DNA of 64,000 nucleotides from Leptospiraceae bacterium (GCA_024233865.1 JACKPA010000002.1:62001-126000); one strand, 5' to 3'; positions 16,335 to 25,574 are shown, counted from the stretch's first letter. Program-made: numbers and translations. The notes: generated from the letters alone by a model not told the origin.

Positions 16335-17621
16335 TTACCTCTGTTTTTCCATAACAAGTCGAAATCCCGCTTTTCTGTCTTTTCTAAGGTTAGGAATACC
16401 ACCATAATCTCTGTAAAAGGAAGTTGCCTCTTTTTGGGAATTATAAAAAGCTCCCCCTCGAATTACCTTGAACTGTTTTCCAAAAGAAGGATTTTCCAAA
16501 AAATGTCCATTATAGGGCTTGTACCAACTCCTTGTCCATTCTGCCACATTTCCACACATACCAATTGCACCGTAGACGCTAGCTCCTTTTGGAGAAAGCT
16601 CATATACGGAAACCGTATCATTTATTTTGCTATAAATAGTGTTGCAAAGTAAAGGATCAAAATTGTTCCCAAAAGGATACTTTTTTTCATCCAAAATAAA
16701 AACATTTTTGCCGGAATTATCCTTTTCGATAATCAAGCTACTTCCCCTGGCAGCTTTTTCCCATTGAAACTCAGTTGGAATTTTTTTTCCGGACCACGAA
16801 GCATATTGCTCAACTTCCCGGTATGTCAAAGAATGAACAGGATGATTTTCCTTACCTTTAGGATACACTTTTCCTTTCCAATAATATGGGGGTTTTTTGT
16901 TCGACTCTTTTAGAAACTTATAATATTCCAAATTGGTAACTTCATACTTATCTATATAAAAAGATGGTAAATCCATCAAAGTTTTCTCAGTTGGCGTGTC
17001 AAAATTGGGATTAAAACTGTCTAAATCAGCATCTTTTCCCTGACCATATAAAAAGTAACCCTTGGGTACAAAAACCATCTCTTTTTTATCTTTCGGATGG
17101 ATAATGGTTTTTTTAGGCTCTGTTACCCTATTATTCTGAAACCCATTTGGACTAACATATTTTCTTTCTTTTTGGTAGCCTCCGATGTATAGATCGGTAG
17201 TAACCAAACGTTTGTATTTTGCGGGAACTATAAATTTTCCTCGAATATTTATTATATACTTAGGTTTCTTTTTCTGCTTTTTGTATGTTTCTAACTCAAC
17301 CAATCTTACTTCAAAATGTCCGATTTCAATATTCGAACCTTTTTGTTTCAAAAGATATCTGCCTGTTTTTAATATTTCTTGTTTAGTTTCTTCGAAATTC
17401 AAATCTTCCCAATCCGGATTTTTCTTTGTGACTCGAATTTTTCCTTCATTTTTATATACTCCAACCACTTCCCCTTCCCAAACCTGAACATCTATAAAAT
17501 CCAGAGACTCTTTGTCCTCCATAACTTCTTGGCTTAAAGTATAATTCGTATAAAAAATAAAAGCTACAAAACTGAATAAACTTAGGATTCTTTTTAAATA
17601 CTTTTTAGTAAACAAATTCAT
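16335..17621 (-). CDS. Formylglycine-generating-enzyme (SUMF1) domain protein, exported
   Basis: 428 residues. An N-terminal hydrophobic segment (ILSLFSFVAFIFYTNYTLS) is a signal peptide or anchor. Residues about 35-170 are a beta-rich region with repeated strands of unknown role. From about 175 the FGE fold is clear: FVPKGYFLYGQG, SFYIDKYEVTNLEYYKFL, HPVHSLTYREVEQYASWSGK, PTEFQWEKAARG, GAIGMCGNVAEWTRSWY, VIRGGAF and RKAGFRLV. The motif AIGMCGNVAEWT has one Cys; I did not see the paired catalytic Cys of true FGEs, so a binding or structural role is more likely than sulfatase activation. The position beside tilS gives no functional hint. Confidence 0.8.
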   Translation of the reverse strand: MNLFTKKYLKRILSLFSFVAFIFYTNYTLSQEVMEDKESLDFIDVQVWEGEVVGVYKNEGKIRVTKKNPDWEDLNFEETKQEILKTGRYLLKQKGSNIEIGHFEVRLVELETYKKQKKKPKYIINIRGKFIVPAKYKRLVTTDLYIGGYQKERKYVSPNGFQNNRVTEPKKTIIHPKDKKEMVFVPKGYFLYGQGKDADLDSFNPNFDTPTEKTLMDLPSFYIDKYEVTNLEYYKFLKESNKKPPYYWKGKVYPKGKENHPVHSLTYREVEQYASWSGKKIPTEFQWEKAARGSSLIIEKDNSGKNVFILDEKKYPFGNNFDPLLCNTIYSKINDTVSVYELSPKGASVYGAIGMCGNVAEWTRSWYKPYNGHFLENPSFGKQFKVIRGGAFYNSQKEATSFYRDYGGIPNLRKDRKAGFRLVMEKQR

Positions 17622-17817
17622 AATTCCCGAATAATTTTTTAAAAGCCTATTTTAAGTCTATCAATTGTCAAGATGTTCTTTATAGATAGGTATATTTAGA
17701 TTGAAAATTTTTCCCTACCCGAATTCCACCAATAACGATTGGTAAAAGTTATTTTTATAGACTTTATTGGATTAATTTTTTATGTGTTACAATTAAAAAG
17801 AAATTTCTAAACAAAAC

Positions 17818-19059
17818 ATGACAGAAAAAACCGAATATGATATCCTTATTGTAGATCAAGACAGATTTATACTTGAGAGAATGGAATCAATTCTCCAAGA
17901 TTATGGCTATAAAACCCTAACAGCTGTAAATATTGGTAATGCAATGGAACAATTACTTTTTTATAACCCTAGAATTGCAATACTAGAAATTTTTGTGCCC
18001 ATTGAACAGTTTAAAAATATTTTAAGAACCCTACAAAAAATTAGAAATGATTCTGTTATTATTGTTTATACGGACAATCCCGAAAATAAAAACTTATTAG
18101 ATGCCAAGGTGTTTCGAATTTTTGACATTCTGATTAAGCCTGCTAGCCCAGGGGAACTATTAACTACCATAAAAAATGCAATTGATTTCAGTGAAGAAAG
18201 AAAAAAAGTCTTTGAAGTTGCTCTGGAAAGTGAAGAAAGGCTAAAAGAACAACTCGAATGGATGGTATGGAAGGAACATAGAAAATCTACGACCAAAACT
18301 TCTGCCGGTAAATACCTAGTTGAAAACATAAAACATTCCATTTTCCAGGGTCTAGGTCTGGGAGTATTAATTACCTTGATTGACTTAATGTCTATTGGTT
18401 CCAAAGAGGAAAGTGGTTATTACGCGGTTCCTTCTAACATATTTAAAGATTTAATCAAAAATGGCGATAACGCCAGAAAATTAATGGACAAATTAGACAC
18501 TATTTCCGGTGCTTTTGACATAGATTATGAGTCGGAGAAAATTACGGATATGGAAATCCGTGAAATTATTCACAAAACAATTGATAAAGCAGAGAAATTT
18601 AGAAAAATTAAAAATCAAAAAATCGTTACCGATGGTCTGAATTTTAAAAGACCTATAAAGTTTAATAAACATTTATTGGATGTTACCTTAACCGAGTTAT
18701 TGACCAATTCATTTAAATATTCTCCCACTGAGTCGACAATCTACATATCCAAGTTTCATTCGGACGAATTTCAATCTATCATGATTATGAATTCTATTAT
18801 GGTTATGAAAGGCAGGATTGAAGGAATACCCAGGGAGTATGAAAACGCCATATTCGAGCCATTTTATCGACTAAACAGAATTCATGATGAAAGATTTTTT
18901 GAAGAAGAGCTAGGCTTTGGGATTGGGCTAACCGTTATCCACAATAGCCTTAACCAATTAGGTTCTCAAATACACCTCTACGAAGTTTTGGATCACAGTA
19001 GTTCTAGCAAACCGGAAAGAAAAGTTGTAGCGGAGATAAAAATTCCATTTTTTAAATGA
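17818..19059 (+). CDS. Receiver-histidine kinase fusion with altered phospho-site
   Basis: 413 residues, no membrane segment. Residues 8-125 form a receiver domain (ILIVDQDRFIL, then AILEIFVP, then DILIKPASPGEL). The usual phospho-acceptor Asp is replaced by Glu57, and the acidic pair reads VDQD instead of VDDD. After a helical linker comes a kinase-like part with an H box (ENIKHSIFQGLGLG), an N box (TELLTNSFKYSP) and a G2 box (GFGIGLTVIHN). The G1 Asp-x-Gly motif is replaced by IMIMNSIMV, so ATP binding may be impaired. Glu can mimic phospho-Asp, which suggests a constitutively active or protein-binding receiver. No partner regulator is adjacent. Confidence 0.8.
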   Translation: MTEKTEYDILIVDQDRFILERMESILQDYGYKTLTAVNIGNAMEQLLFYNPRIAILEIFVPIEQFKNILRTLQKIRNDSVIIVYTDNPENKNLLDAKVFRIFDILIKPASPGELLTTIKNAIDFSEERKKVFEVALESEERLKEQLEWMVWKEHRKSTTKTSAGKYLVENIKHSIFQGLGLGVLITLIDLMSIGSKEESGYYAVPSNIFKDLIKNGDNARKLMDKLDTISGAFDIDYESEKITDMEIREIIHKTIDKAEKFRKIKNQKIVTDGLNFKRPIKFNKHLLDVTLTELLTNSFKYSPTESTIYISKFHSDEFQSIMIMNSIMVMKGRIEGIPREYENAIFEPFYRLNRIHDERFFEEELGFGIGLTVIHNSLNQLGSQIHLYEVLDHSSSSKPERKVVAEIKIPFFK

Positions 19060-19066
19060 TAAGCTA

Positions 19067-19173
19067 AGGTTGTGTAATAAGGGACATTTCGACTACGCTC
19101 AATGTCCGAAAGGCATCCAAACGCTCCCTGAGCGTAGTCGAAGGGAGCAAAAACTGGCTTTTTACACAGTCCC
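19067..19173. repeat. MITE-like element with two hairpins and mutually complementary loops
   Basis: Hairpin 1: stem GGACATT (19082-19088) with AATGTCC (19101-19107), loop TCGACTACGCTC. Hairpin 2: stem GCTCCCT (19123-19129) with AGGGAGC (19142-19148), loop GAGCGTAGTCGA, the exact reverse complement of loop 1. Imperfect outer inverted repeats (GGTTGTGTAATAA at 19068 and TTTTTACACAGTCCCT ending at 19173) resemble insertion-sequence ends. It lies between the convergent receiver-kinase and gcvPB genes, where it may also end transcription. The core recurs at 16309-16330. Confidence 0.65.
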
Positions 19174-19232
19174 TATGAATAGTTTTTCCTAGCTAATAGA
19201 AGCAAAAAGGCTTATATCGAACTCACGTTAAT

Positions 19233-20723
19233 TTATTTTCCTTTATAAAAATAGTTTAGTCTCGGATTTCTGGCGGCTGTAACCTCATCCAATTTCCCTA
19301 CAAAGGTTGTTTGGGGAGATTGTTTCAAAGATTCATCACCTTTTTCCATTCTTTCAGCAATCTCTAACATCACTTTGCAAAAATTTTTGATTTCTTCGGG
19401 ACTTTCTGTTTCTGTTGGTTCAATCATCAAAGCACCAGAAACACTTAAAGGGAAATAAGTAGTTGGAGGATGATAACCATAGTCTATCAGAGTTTTTGCC
19501 AGCTGTAAAGTAGAAAATCCAGTAGGCTTCTGATTAAGGTCACTAAAGACCACTTCGTGGTACATATCTTTTTCCGATGCGAGTTTGAATTTCTCTTTTA
19601 GCTCTTTGCGTATAATATTAGCGTTCAACACAGCATTTTCTGCAACTTCGTGTATCTTGTTCCCATACGTTAGAATATAGGTAAGTGCACGAATAATCAT
19701 TCCAAAGTGTCCGTAACCAGCCTTCATCCTACCAATAGATCGTTTGGGAGTTTCTAACGCGTACTCTTCCAAATCTTGAGAATCTTGTACGACAATAGGA
19801 GAAGGCAAATAGTCCATAATTCTTTCCGATGCAACAATTACTCCCGAACCTGGTCCGCCGCCCCCATGGGGTGTCGAAAACGTTTTGTGCAAATTGAGCT
19901 GGGATATATCAATTCCCATCCTTCCCAAAGAGACCTTTCCTACTATGGCGTTATAGTTGGCTCCGTCCATATAAAGAAGAGAACCGTTTTTGTGTAGCAT
20001 GTCAGCAATCTCTACAATATTTTCTTCAAATATTCCCAAAGTGCTTGGATTGGTTATCATAAGAGCGGCTACTTCTTTGTTGAGAGATTTTTTGAAATTT
20101 TCCATATCTAACAATCCGTCTTTATCGGAAGGAATAACTTGGACTTGAAAACCACCCATGCTACAAGACGCAGGATTTGTACCATGTGCACTATCCGTTG
20201 TTAAAATAATGGGACGCGATTCGTTTTTATCTAAAAAATAATTCCTTATCATAAATACACCAGTCAACTCTCCGTGAGCACCTGCTGCCGGTTGGAGGGT
20301 AATTCCAGGCATATCGGTCAGACTTTTTAAAAGCTCTTGAAGATGATAAATAATTGCCAAAGAGCCTTGAGAATAGTTTAGGGGTAACTCTGGATGAATG
20401 TCTACAAAAGAAGGGTGATTAGCAACTTCTTCGTTTATCCTTGGATTGTATTTCATTGTGCAACTACCCAAAGGATACATATTCACATCGATTCCATAAT
20501 TCCATTGTGAAAGCCTTGTAAAATGACGAACAACGTCAACCTCAGAAACCTCTGGCAAATTCAAATCATTTTTCTCTCTCACAAATTCGCTCTCTATTTT
20601 GAGAGGAATTGTGCCCAGATCATTTGGTAAAGAATAAGCATTTCTTCCATGAACACTTTTTTCAAAAATTAAGTCTTCTCTAAAATATTGTCCTTTGGTG
20701 ATCCTTTTAATTCTATTATCCAT
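19233..20723 (-). CDS. gcvPB: Glycine dehydrogenase (decarboxylating), subunit 2 (P protein beta)
   Basis: 496 residues from ATG 20723. Pyridoxal-phosphate enzyme of the glycine cleavage system; with GcvPA it decarboxylates glycine and passes aminomethyl to the lipoyl H protein. The PLP lysine lies in LNLHKTFSTPHGGGGPGSG (near residue 278). Other family motifs are YPLGSCTMKYNP, AAGAHGELTGV, SAHGTNPAS and ATSYFP-like HPPTTYFPL. This start is preferred over the upstream in-frame one at 20759 because AAGGAG lies just before it and the ATGGATAA overlap with the gcvPA stop allows translational coupling. gcvT and gcvH are not in the window. Confidence 0.93.
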   Translation of the reverse strand: MDNRIKRITKGQYFREDLIFEKSVHGRNAYSLPNDLGTIPLKIESEFVREKNDLNLPEVSEVDVVRHFTRLSQWNYGIDVNMYPLGSCTMKYNPRINEEVANHPSFVDIHPELPLNYSQGSLAIIYHLQELLKSLTDMPGITLQPAAGAHGELTGVFMIRNYFLDKNESRPIILTTDSAHGTNPASCSMGGFQVQVIPSDKDGLLDMENFKKSLNKEVAALMITNPSTLGIFEENIVEIADMLHKNGSLLYMDGANYNAIVGKVSLGRMGIDISQLNLHKTFSTPHGGGGPGSGVIVASERIMDYLPSPIVVQDSQDLEEYALETPKRSIGRMKAGYGHFGMIIRALTYILTYGNKIHEVAENAVLNANIIRKELKEKFKLASEKDMYHEVVFSDLNQKPTGFSTLQLAKTLIDYGYHPPTTYFPLSVSGALMIEPTETESPEEIKNFCKVMLEIAERMEKGDESLKQSPQTTFVGKLDEVTAARNPRLNYFYKGK

Positions 20724-22056
20724 TGATTGCTCCTTGAACTGCTGTAATCCACTTTTCAATTATTTCAAAAGTCATTGTTTCATTAAACGATGCTAAAATT
20801 CTATTTTTTCCAACGATATTCCCCACATAAAGGTCCGATTTATGGTAACACTTTTCAAAAAGTTCCATAGCGTCCAATTCGGTTTCCATCACAAATTCAT
20901 TGAATATTGGTCCATTTCCCACTACCTTTATGCCCGCAACTTTCCTAATTTCTTCCCTTGCTATTTGCGCCGCCTTTGCAGAGCGGATAGCGGCATGTCT
21001 CAAGCCTTCTTTGCCCATTACGGAAAGATAGATGGCAGCACGCAAAGCCATGAGTCCTTGGTTTGTGCAGATGTTGCTTGTTGCTTTGTCACGTCTGATA
21101 TGTTGCTCACGCGTAGAAAGGGTGACAACAAATCCTCTGTTGCCATTTACATCATTTGTTTCACCAACCAACCTTCCGGGAAAACTCCGAATAAATTTCA
21201 TAGAGCTTCCGAACATTCCCAAATAAGGTCCTCCAAAAGAAACGGGTATTCCAAAAGATTGAGCTTCCCCACATACAACATCCGCGCCACAAGAACCAGG
21301 AGATTTTAGTAGAGCCAAAGACTGTGCTTCCGTAACAACCACTATTAACAAAACATCTCGTTTTCCAATGCACTCTTTAATGGATGAAATTCTTTCTATT
21401 ATCCCAATGGCGTTTGGACTTTGTACAACAACGCAACAAGTATCATCAGAGATTTTTGATTCCAATTCATTTAGATCAATTTGTCCGGTTTCCTTTTCGG
21501 AAGAAACAGGTCTTATATCATCCAAAGATAAATGAAAATACGTTTTTAAAGTATCCAAGTATTGTGTATTCAATTCACCTGCGATAATAACCTTGTTTTT
21601 ACCCGTAATTCTTTTACTCATAAGAATAGCTTCGACTAGGGACGTTGAGCCGTCATAAAGGGAGGCATTGGAAACTTCCACACCCATCAAATCTGCCATC
21701 ATTGATTGGTATTCATAGATTACCTGCAAAGTGCCTTGGCTGACTTCCGGTTGGTAAGGAGTGTAGGCTGTTAAAAATTCACCTCTGCTAACCAAAGAAT
21801 TGATTACCGAGGGAATGTAATGGTGATGCGCAATCCCACCTAAAAACGAAAGAGTCCTGGTATCGTATTGGTTCAAATCACCATGAGTATCAAAAAACCT
21901 TCTTATTTCTATTTCCGAATAGGGATGTGGCAAACTTACATCTGTTGAAAGCTTAACCGCCTGAGGAATTGACCTAAATAAATCATCCGGACTGGAAAGC
22001 CCAAGTTCGTTAAGGTACATTTTTTTTTCATTATCTGATATAGGTAAATATTTCAA
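20716..22056 (-). CDS. gcvPA: Glycine dehydrogenase (decarboxylating), subunit 1 (P protein alpha)
   Basis: 446 residues, the usual length of the split alpha subunit. It begins MKYLPISDNEKKMYLNELG, and has FLGGIAHHHYIPSVI, TAYTPYQPEVSQGTLQVIYE and NASLYDGSTSLVEA, all diagnostic of GcvPA. The start codon is TTG, 8 bases after GGAG. It forms a two-gene operon with gcvPB, overlapping it by 8 bases. No glycine riboswitch was recognised in the upstream 230 bases. Confidence 0.93.
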   Translation of the reverse strand: MKYLPISDNEKKMYLNELGLSSPDDLFRSIPQAVKLSTDVSLPHPYSEIEIRRFFDTHGDLNQYDTRTLSFLGGIAHHHYIPSVINSLVSRGEFLTAYTPYQPEVSQGTLQVIYEYQSMMADLMGVEVSNASLYDGSTSLVEAILMSKRITGKNKVIIAGELNTQYLDTLKTYFHLSLDDIRPVSSEKETGQIDLNELESKISDDTCCVVVQSPNAIGIIERISSIKECIGKRDVLLIVVVTEAQSLALLKSPGSCGADVVCGEAQSFGIPVSFGGPYLGMFGSSMKFIRSFPGRLVGETNDVNGNRGFVVTLSTREQHIRRDKATSNICTNQGLMALRAAIYLSVMGKEGLRHAAIRSAKAAQIAREEIRKVAGIKVVGNGPIFNEFVMETELDAMELFEKCYHKSDLYVGNIVGKNRILASFNETMTFEIIEKWITAVQGAING

Positions 22057-22150
22057 AAAATTTCTCCAAGACTTTTTAACGAAATTTGTTGGTTTGTAAA
22101 ACCATTTAGGACATTTTGTTTTGAGTAGGAGAATTTTCCATTTAATTTGA

Positions 22151-22180
22151 GTATAAAAGGAAAAAATCTTCCTTTTATAC
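22151..22180. promoter_or_regulatory. Perfect 12-bp inverted repeat in the gcvPA/leuA divergent region
   Basis: GTATAAAAGGAA (22151-22162) and TTCCTTTTATAC (22169-22180) are perfect inverted copies with a 6-base spacer. Neither side has a T tract, so it does not look like a terminator. Lying between divergent start codons at 22056 and 22291, it could be a dimeric regulator operator or a leader hairpin for one of the genes. Confidence 0.45.
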
Positions 22181-22290
22181 TGCGAAGCTCACTTTAAAAT
22201 TACTTGTTTTGATAGAATCATAAAAAAACCTTGTATTTTCAAACTATTTACTAAAAATCAAAAAGGTAACTAGGGGAAAGGTTTAGAAAA

Positions 22291-23802
22291 ATGGAAATGC
22301 AAGAAGAAAATTATGTAAGAATTTTTGATACAACTTTGAGAGACGGAGAACAGTGTCCAGGGGCTGCGATGAGTGAAGATGAAAAAATCGAAGTCGCTCA
22401 CCAGCTCGCCAAATTAAACGTTGATGTGATTGAAGCTGGATTTCCGGTATCTTCTCCCATTCAATTTAAAGCAGTCGAAAGAGTCTCAAAAGAAATCGCT
22501 GGACCAACCATTGCAGCCTTGGCTAGAGCCACAAGGGGAGATATTGAAGTCGCTGCCCAAGCCCTAGTACACGCTCCCAAAAAACGAATTCATACATTTC
22601 TGGCAACATCCCCTATACACATGAAGCATAAGTTAGGAAAAACACCGGCAGAAGTTTTAAAGCAATCTGCAGAAGCAGTTAGAATTGCAAGAGAATTGGT
22701 TGATGATGTGGAATTTTCTCCGGAAGATGGAACACGATCCGAATGGGAATTTTTACGAGAGGTTTGTGAAGCTGTAATCGAAGCTGGAGTTTCCACAATC
22801 AATGTACCGGATACCGTTGGATATTCCACACCAGAAACCTATGGAAAATTATTTGAATACCTAATTAAGAACGTAAAAGGTGCTGACAAAATAATTTTTT
22901 CAGCTCATTGTCATAACGATTTGGGCTTGGGAACTTCTAACTCCTTATCAGCTGTTAAAAACGGTGCTCGACAAATTGAATGTACAATCAATGGTATTGG
23001 AGAAAGAGCCGGAAACACAGCTATGGAAGAAGTGGTAATGGCTTTGCAAACCAGAAAAGACCTTTATGGCATCACAACCAGAATTGATGCAACTCAAATA
23101 GCCAGAGCATCTTATGTTGTAAAAACAATTACCGGAATGGTTGTACAACCAAACAAAGCCATTGTAGGAAGCAATGCTTTTGCCCATGAATCCGGAATTC
23201 ACCAAGACGGTGTTATCAAAAACAGAGAAACTTATGAAATTATGACACCTCAGTCTATCGGCTTGAAATCAAATAAAATGGTTTTAGGAAGACATTCCGG
23301 TAGAGCAGGGTTTAAAGATCGTGTTATTCGATTAGGATATAATCCGAAACCGGAAGAATTCGATATAGCGTATACAAGGTTTTTAGAAATAGCTGACAAA
23401 AAGAAAGAAATTTTTGATGAAGACTTGATATCCTTGTTTACCGACCAATCTACAAAATATTCAATCCACAAATACAAACTGGATTATTATCAAGTAACTA
23501 CCGGAAGCCAAACCGTACCAACCGCAACCATTAGACTAAAAACGGATAGCGGAATTGTGGAAGAATCTACAACCGGCAACGGACCAATTGATGCCATTTT
23601 TAGATCGATAGAAAAAGCAGCGAACATTAAGCCTTTGTTGTCGCGCCTCATCATTTCTCCTGTCACCGAAGGAACGGACGCTTTGGCTGAGGCATCCGTC
23701 ACCATTGAACACGACGGAATTACGGTAGTAGGTAAGGGCAGTTCAACGGATACATTGGAGGCAATAGCGATTTCTTATATAGATGCTTTGAACAGACTAT
23801 AA
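22291..23802 (+). CDS. leuA: 2-isopropylmalate synthase
   Basis: 503 residues. Condenses acetyl-CoA with 2-oxoisovalerate, the first step of leucine synthesis. Residues 10-21 (RIFDTTLRDGEQ) are the DRE-TIM signature with the catalytic metal site; SAHCHNDLGLG (about 205) supplies the metal-binding His pair; NGIGERAGNTAMEEV follows. HESGIHQDGVIKN marks the end of the barrel, and a C-terminal LeuA regulatory domain (about 385-503) ends in KGSSTDTLEAIAISYIDALN, so leucine feedback is expected. The bacterial LeuA type is favoured over citramalate synthase by length and by this pattern. It overlaps hisC by one base. Confidence 0.92.
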   Translation: MEMQEENYVRIFDTTLRDGEQCPGAAMSEDEKIEVAHQLAKLNVDVIEAGFPVSSPIQFKAVERVSKEIAGPTIAALARATRGDIEVAAQALVHAPKKRIHTFLATSPIHMKHKLGKTPAEVLKQSAEAVRIARELVDDVEFSPEDGTRSEWEFLREVCEAVIEAGVSTINVPDTVGYSTPETYGKLFEYLIKNVKGADKIIFSAHCHNDLGLGTSNSLSAVKNGARQIECTINGIGERAGNTAMEEVVMALQTRKDLYGITTRIDATQIARASYVVKTITGMVVQPNKAIVGSNAFAHESGIHQDGVIKNRETYEIMTPQSIGLKSNKMVLGRHSGRAGFKDRVIRLGYNPKPEEFDIAYTRFLEIADKKKEIFDEDLISLFTDQSTKYSIHKYKLDYYQVTTGSQTVPTATIRLKTDSGIVEESTTGNGPIDAIFRSIEKAANIKPLLSRLIISPVTEGTDALAEASVTIEHDGITVVGKGSSTDTLEAIAISYIDALNRL

Positions 23803-24872
23803 TGAGTTTATTGAACTATAGAATTCACCATTTAAAACCATATACGCCCGGAGAACAACCAGATAGGAACCAAAATTTCATTAAACTAAATACGAACGAA
23901 AATCCCTATCCACCAACTCCAGAAATTAAGAAAAGAGTAGAAGAAATTATCAATGCTGGTGATTTAAGAAAATATCCCAATCCTATTTCAAAAGGATTGG
24001 TTGAGGAAATTGCCAAACAAAACAACCTAAAAGAAAATCAAATCCTTGTCACCAATGGCTCTGACGAAGGATTGGCTCTTTTATTCAAAGGTGTGTTAGA
24101 AAAAAAAAGCAGGGTTATACTCCCCTACCCTACTTATTCTTTGTATCCTGTCTTAGCTTATATCCAAATGAATGATTCCATTCCCGTAAAAATTCCTTTA
24201 AGACCGAATATGCACTTTGATTTTCCTAAATTAAAAAAAAAGCAAGGAAAACTTTTAACCTTTGCCTATCCCAACGCTCCTACCGGCATTTTAGAAAATA
24301 AAGAAGATATAATTGATCTTGTGGCAAATTTTTCTGGTATTGTCCTTTGTGATGAAGCCTATATAGATTTTGCTCCCAGGGATAGCAGTATGATCGATCA
24401 AATTACAAATTTTGAAAATTTGGTTGTGTCCAGAACTTTTTCCAAATCCTACTCGCTTGCTGGTTTACGAGTTGGTTATTTGGCTGGAAATACAAAAATA
24501 ATAAGCGAACTTTATAAACTTAAAGATTCTTATAATCTGGGAATGTTAGAACAAGAAATTGCCTTGGCAGCTTTAAAAGATATTGATTATTTCCAAAAAA
24601 ATATTAATAAGGTGATTCAATCTAGAATTTGGCTCAAAAGCAAATTAGAAAAATTCAGTTTTATTGTTTATGATAGCCAAACAAACTTTTTATACACAAA
24701 ACCTCCGGAAAATCTTCCGGCAAAAACTTTGTACAATCTCCTAAAAAAAGACAAAATATTAGTAAGATACTTTAGTGATGAGGTTTGCAAAGATTACATA
24801 AGAATATCTGTAGGAAACGAAGAAGAAAATAGAGAATTAATTACAAAAATTGGAACTTATCTATCTATATAG
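23802..24872 (+). CDS. hisC: Histidinol-phosphate aminotransferase
   Basis: 356 residues, class I/II aminotransferase fold. Motifs: KLNTNENPYPPTPE near the N-terminus, NGSDEGLALLF (phosphate loop), PYPTYSLYP, PNAPTG, CDEAYIDFA (PLP ring Asp) and VSRTFSKSYSLAGLRVGY with the PLP lysine near residue 213. It catalyses the glutamate-dependent transamination of imidazole-acetol phosphate in histidine synthesis, and some homologues also accept aromatic keto acids. The start ATG overlaps the leuA stop (TAATG), so the two genes are translationally coupled. Other his genes are not nearby. Confidence 0.9.
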   Translation: MSLLNYRIHHLKPYTPGEQPDRNQNFIKLNTNENPYPPTPEIKKRVEEIINAGDLRKYPNPISKGLVEEIAKQNNLKENQILVTNGSDEGLALLFKGVLEKKSRVILPYPTYSLYPVLAYIQMNDSIPVKIPLRPNMHFDFPKLKKKQGKLLTFAYPNAPTGILENKEDIIDLVANFSGIVLCDEAYIDFAPRDSSMIDQITNFENLVVSRTFSKSYSLAGLRVGYLAGNTKIISELYKLKDSYNLGMLEQEIALAALKDIDYFQKNINKVIQSRIWLKSKLEKFSFIVYDSQTNFLYTKPPENLPAKTLYNLLKKDKILVRYFSDEVCKDYIRISVGNEEENRELITKIGTYLSI

Positions 24873-24901
24873 AAAGGAATATGCCATTCCTTTCTATATA
24901 G
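24865..24901. terminator. Bidirectional terminator between hisC and the OmpA-like gene
   Basis: A perfect 16-bp inverted repeat: CTATATAGAAAGGAAT (24865-24880) and ATTCCTTTCTATATAG (24886-24901), loop ATGCC. It contains the hisC stop codon and lies between convergent genes, as expected for a shared terminator; T tracts are weak on both sides. Confidence 0.6.
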
Positions 24902-24909
24902 TAAAGAAA

Positions 24910-25476
24910 TTATCTCGCTTTTACATTAACAGCTCTAGCTTTTTTTCTTCCTTCTTCGTCTTTTGCTGGGGAATTAGCATTCATTACACCGTGTCCTGAA
25001 GCTGAAATTCTTGTATCTTGTACACCATGTTTTACAAAATAGGCTTTCACTGTTTCGGCTCTTTTACTGCTAATTACAGTATTGATATCTTTTGTACCAG
25101 TATAATCTGCCCATCCGGTGACACATATTTTAATCATAGGATTCTTTTTTAGAATATCTACATATTTATCGGCAGTTTTCATAGCTTCTGCTGTTAAATT
25201 CGTTTTGTTGTGATCAAAATAAATGTTAGAAAGAGCATTTATTTGTTTTCTTGGATCACCATACATTGCATTTACTTGCATTCCACACCTTCCCTGTTGG
25301 GGTGCAGTTGCTGTATAAGAAGGAGTTCTTCTTTGGTATCTTATGCAAGTGGTTGTTCGAGGATTGTAAACCTTACACCCTCTATTATACCCTTGTCCGC
25401 CACCATAGGAGTAAACAGCATAACTTCCTGATAAAACAAACAAGACTGTGAGTACACTTATAACTTTAAATCGCAT
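24910..25476 (-). CDS. OmpA-family peptidoglycan-associated protein
   Basis: 188 residues. A signal peptide (MRFKVISVLTVLFVLSGSYA) without lipobox Cys is followed by a Gly/Tyr/Arg-rich stretch with four Cys, then the OmpA-like domain (about 75-188): IYFDHNKTNLTAEAMKTADK, ICVTGWADYTGTKDINTVIS, SSKRAETVKAYF and ARAVNV. The Asp and Arg that contact diaminopimelate in this fold appear to be present. Probably periplasmic and bound to peptidoglycan; with no beta barrel and no lipid anchor, how it reaches the outer membrane is unclear. Confidence 0.85.
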   Translation of the reverse strand: MRFKVISVLTVLFVLSGSYAVYSYGGGQGYNRGCKVYNPRTTTCIRYQRRTPSYTATAPQQGRCGMQVNAMYGDPRKQINALSNIYFDHNKTNLTAEAMKTADKYVDILKKNPMIKICVTGWADYTGTKDINTVISSKRAETVKAYFVKHGVQDTRISASGHGVMNANSPAKDEEGRKKARAVNVKAR

Positions 25477-25574
25477 ATACTAAGCTCCATTAAAAGTTTT
25501 TTATATAAAATTAGTAACCCATATTGTAATAAAGGAAAAAAAATTTCAAGTATAAAAAAATAAAAATGTATTCT

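Noticed and set aside
17622..17817. Promoter upstream of the receiver-kinase (TACAAT before 17818)
   Set aside because: A -10-like TACAAT is present, but no -35 box at 16-18 bases is convincing, so I did not list it.
20842..21309. 155-codon plus-strand ORF inside gcvPA
   Set aside because: Antisense to a conserved enzyme; composition is not protein-like.
22057..22290. Glycine riboswitch upstream of gcvPA
   Set aside because: I looked for the paired glycine-aptamer motifs on the minus strand and did not find them.
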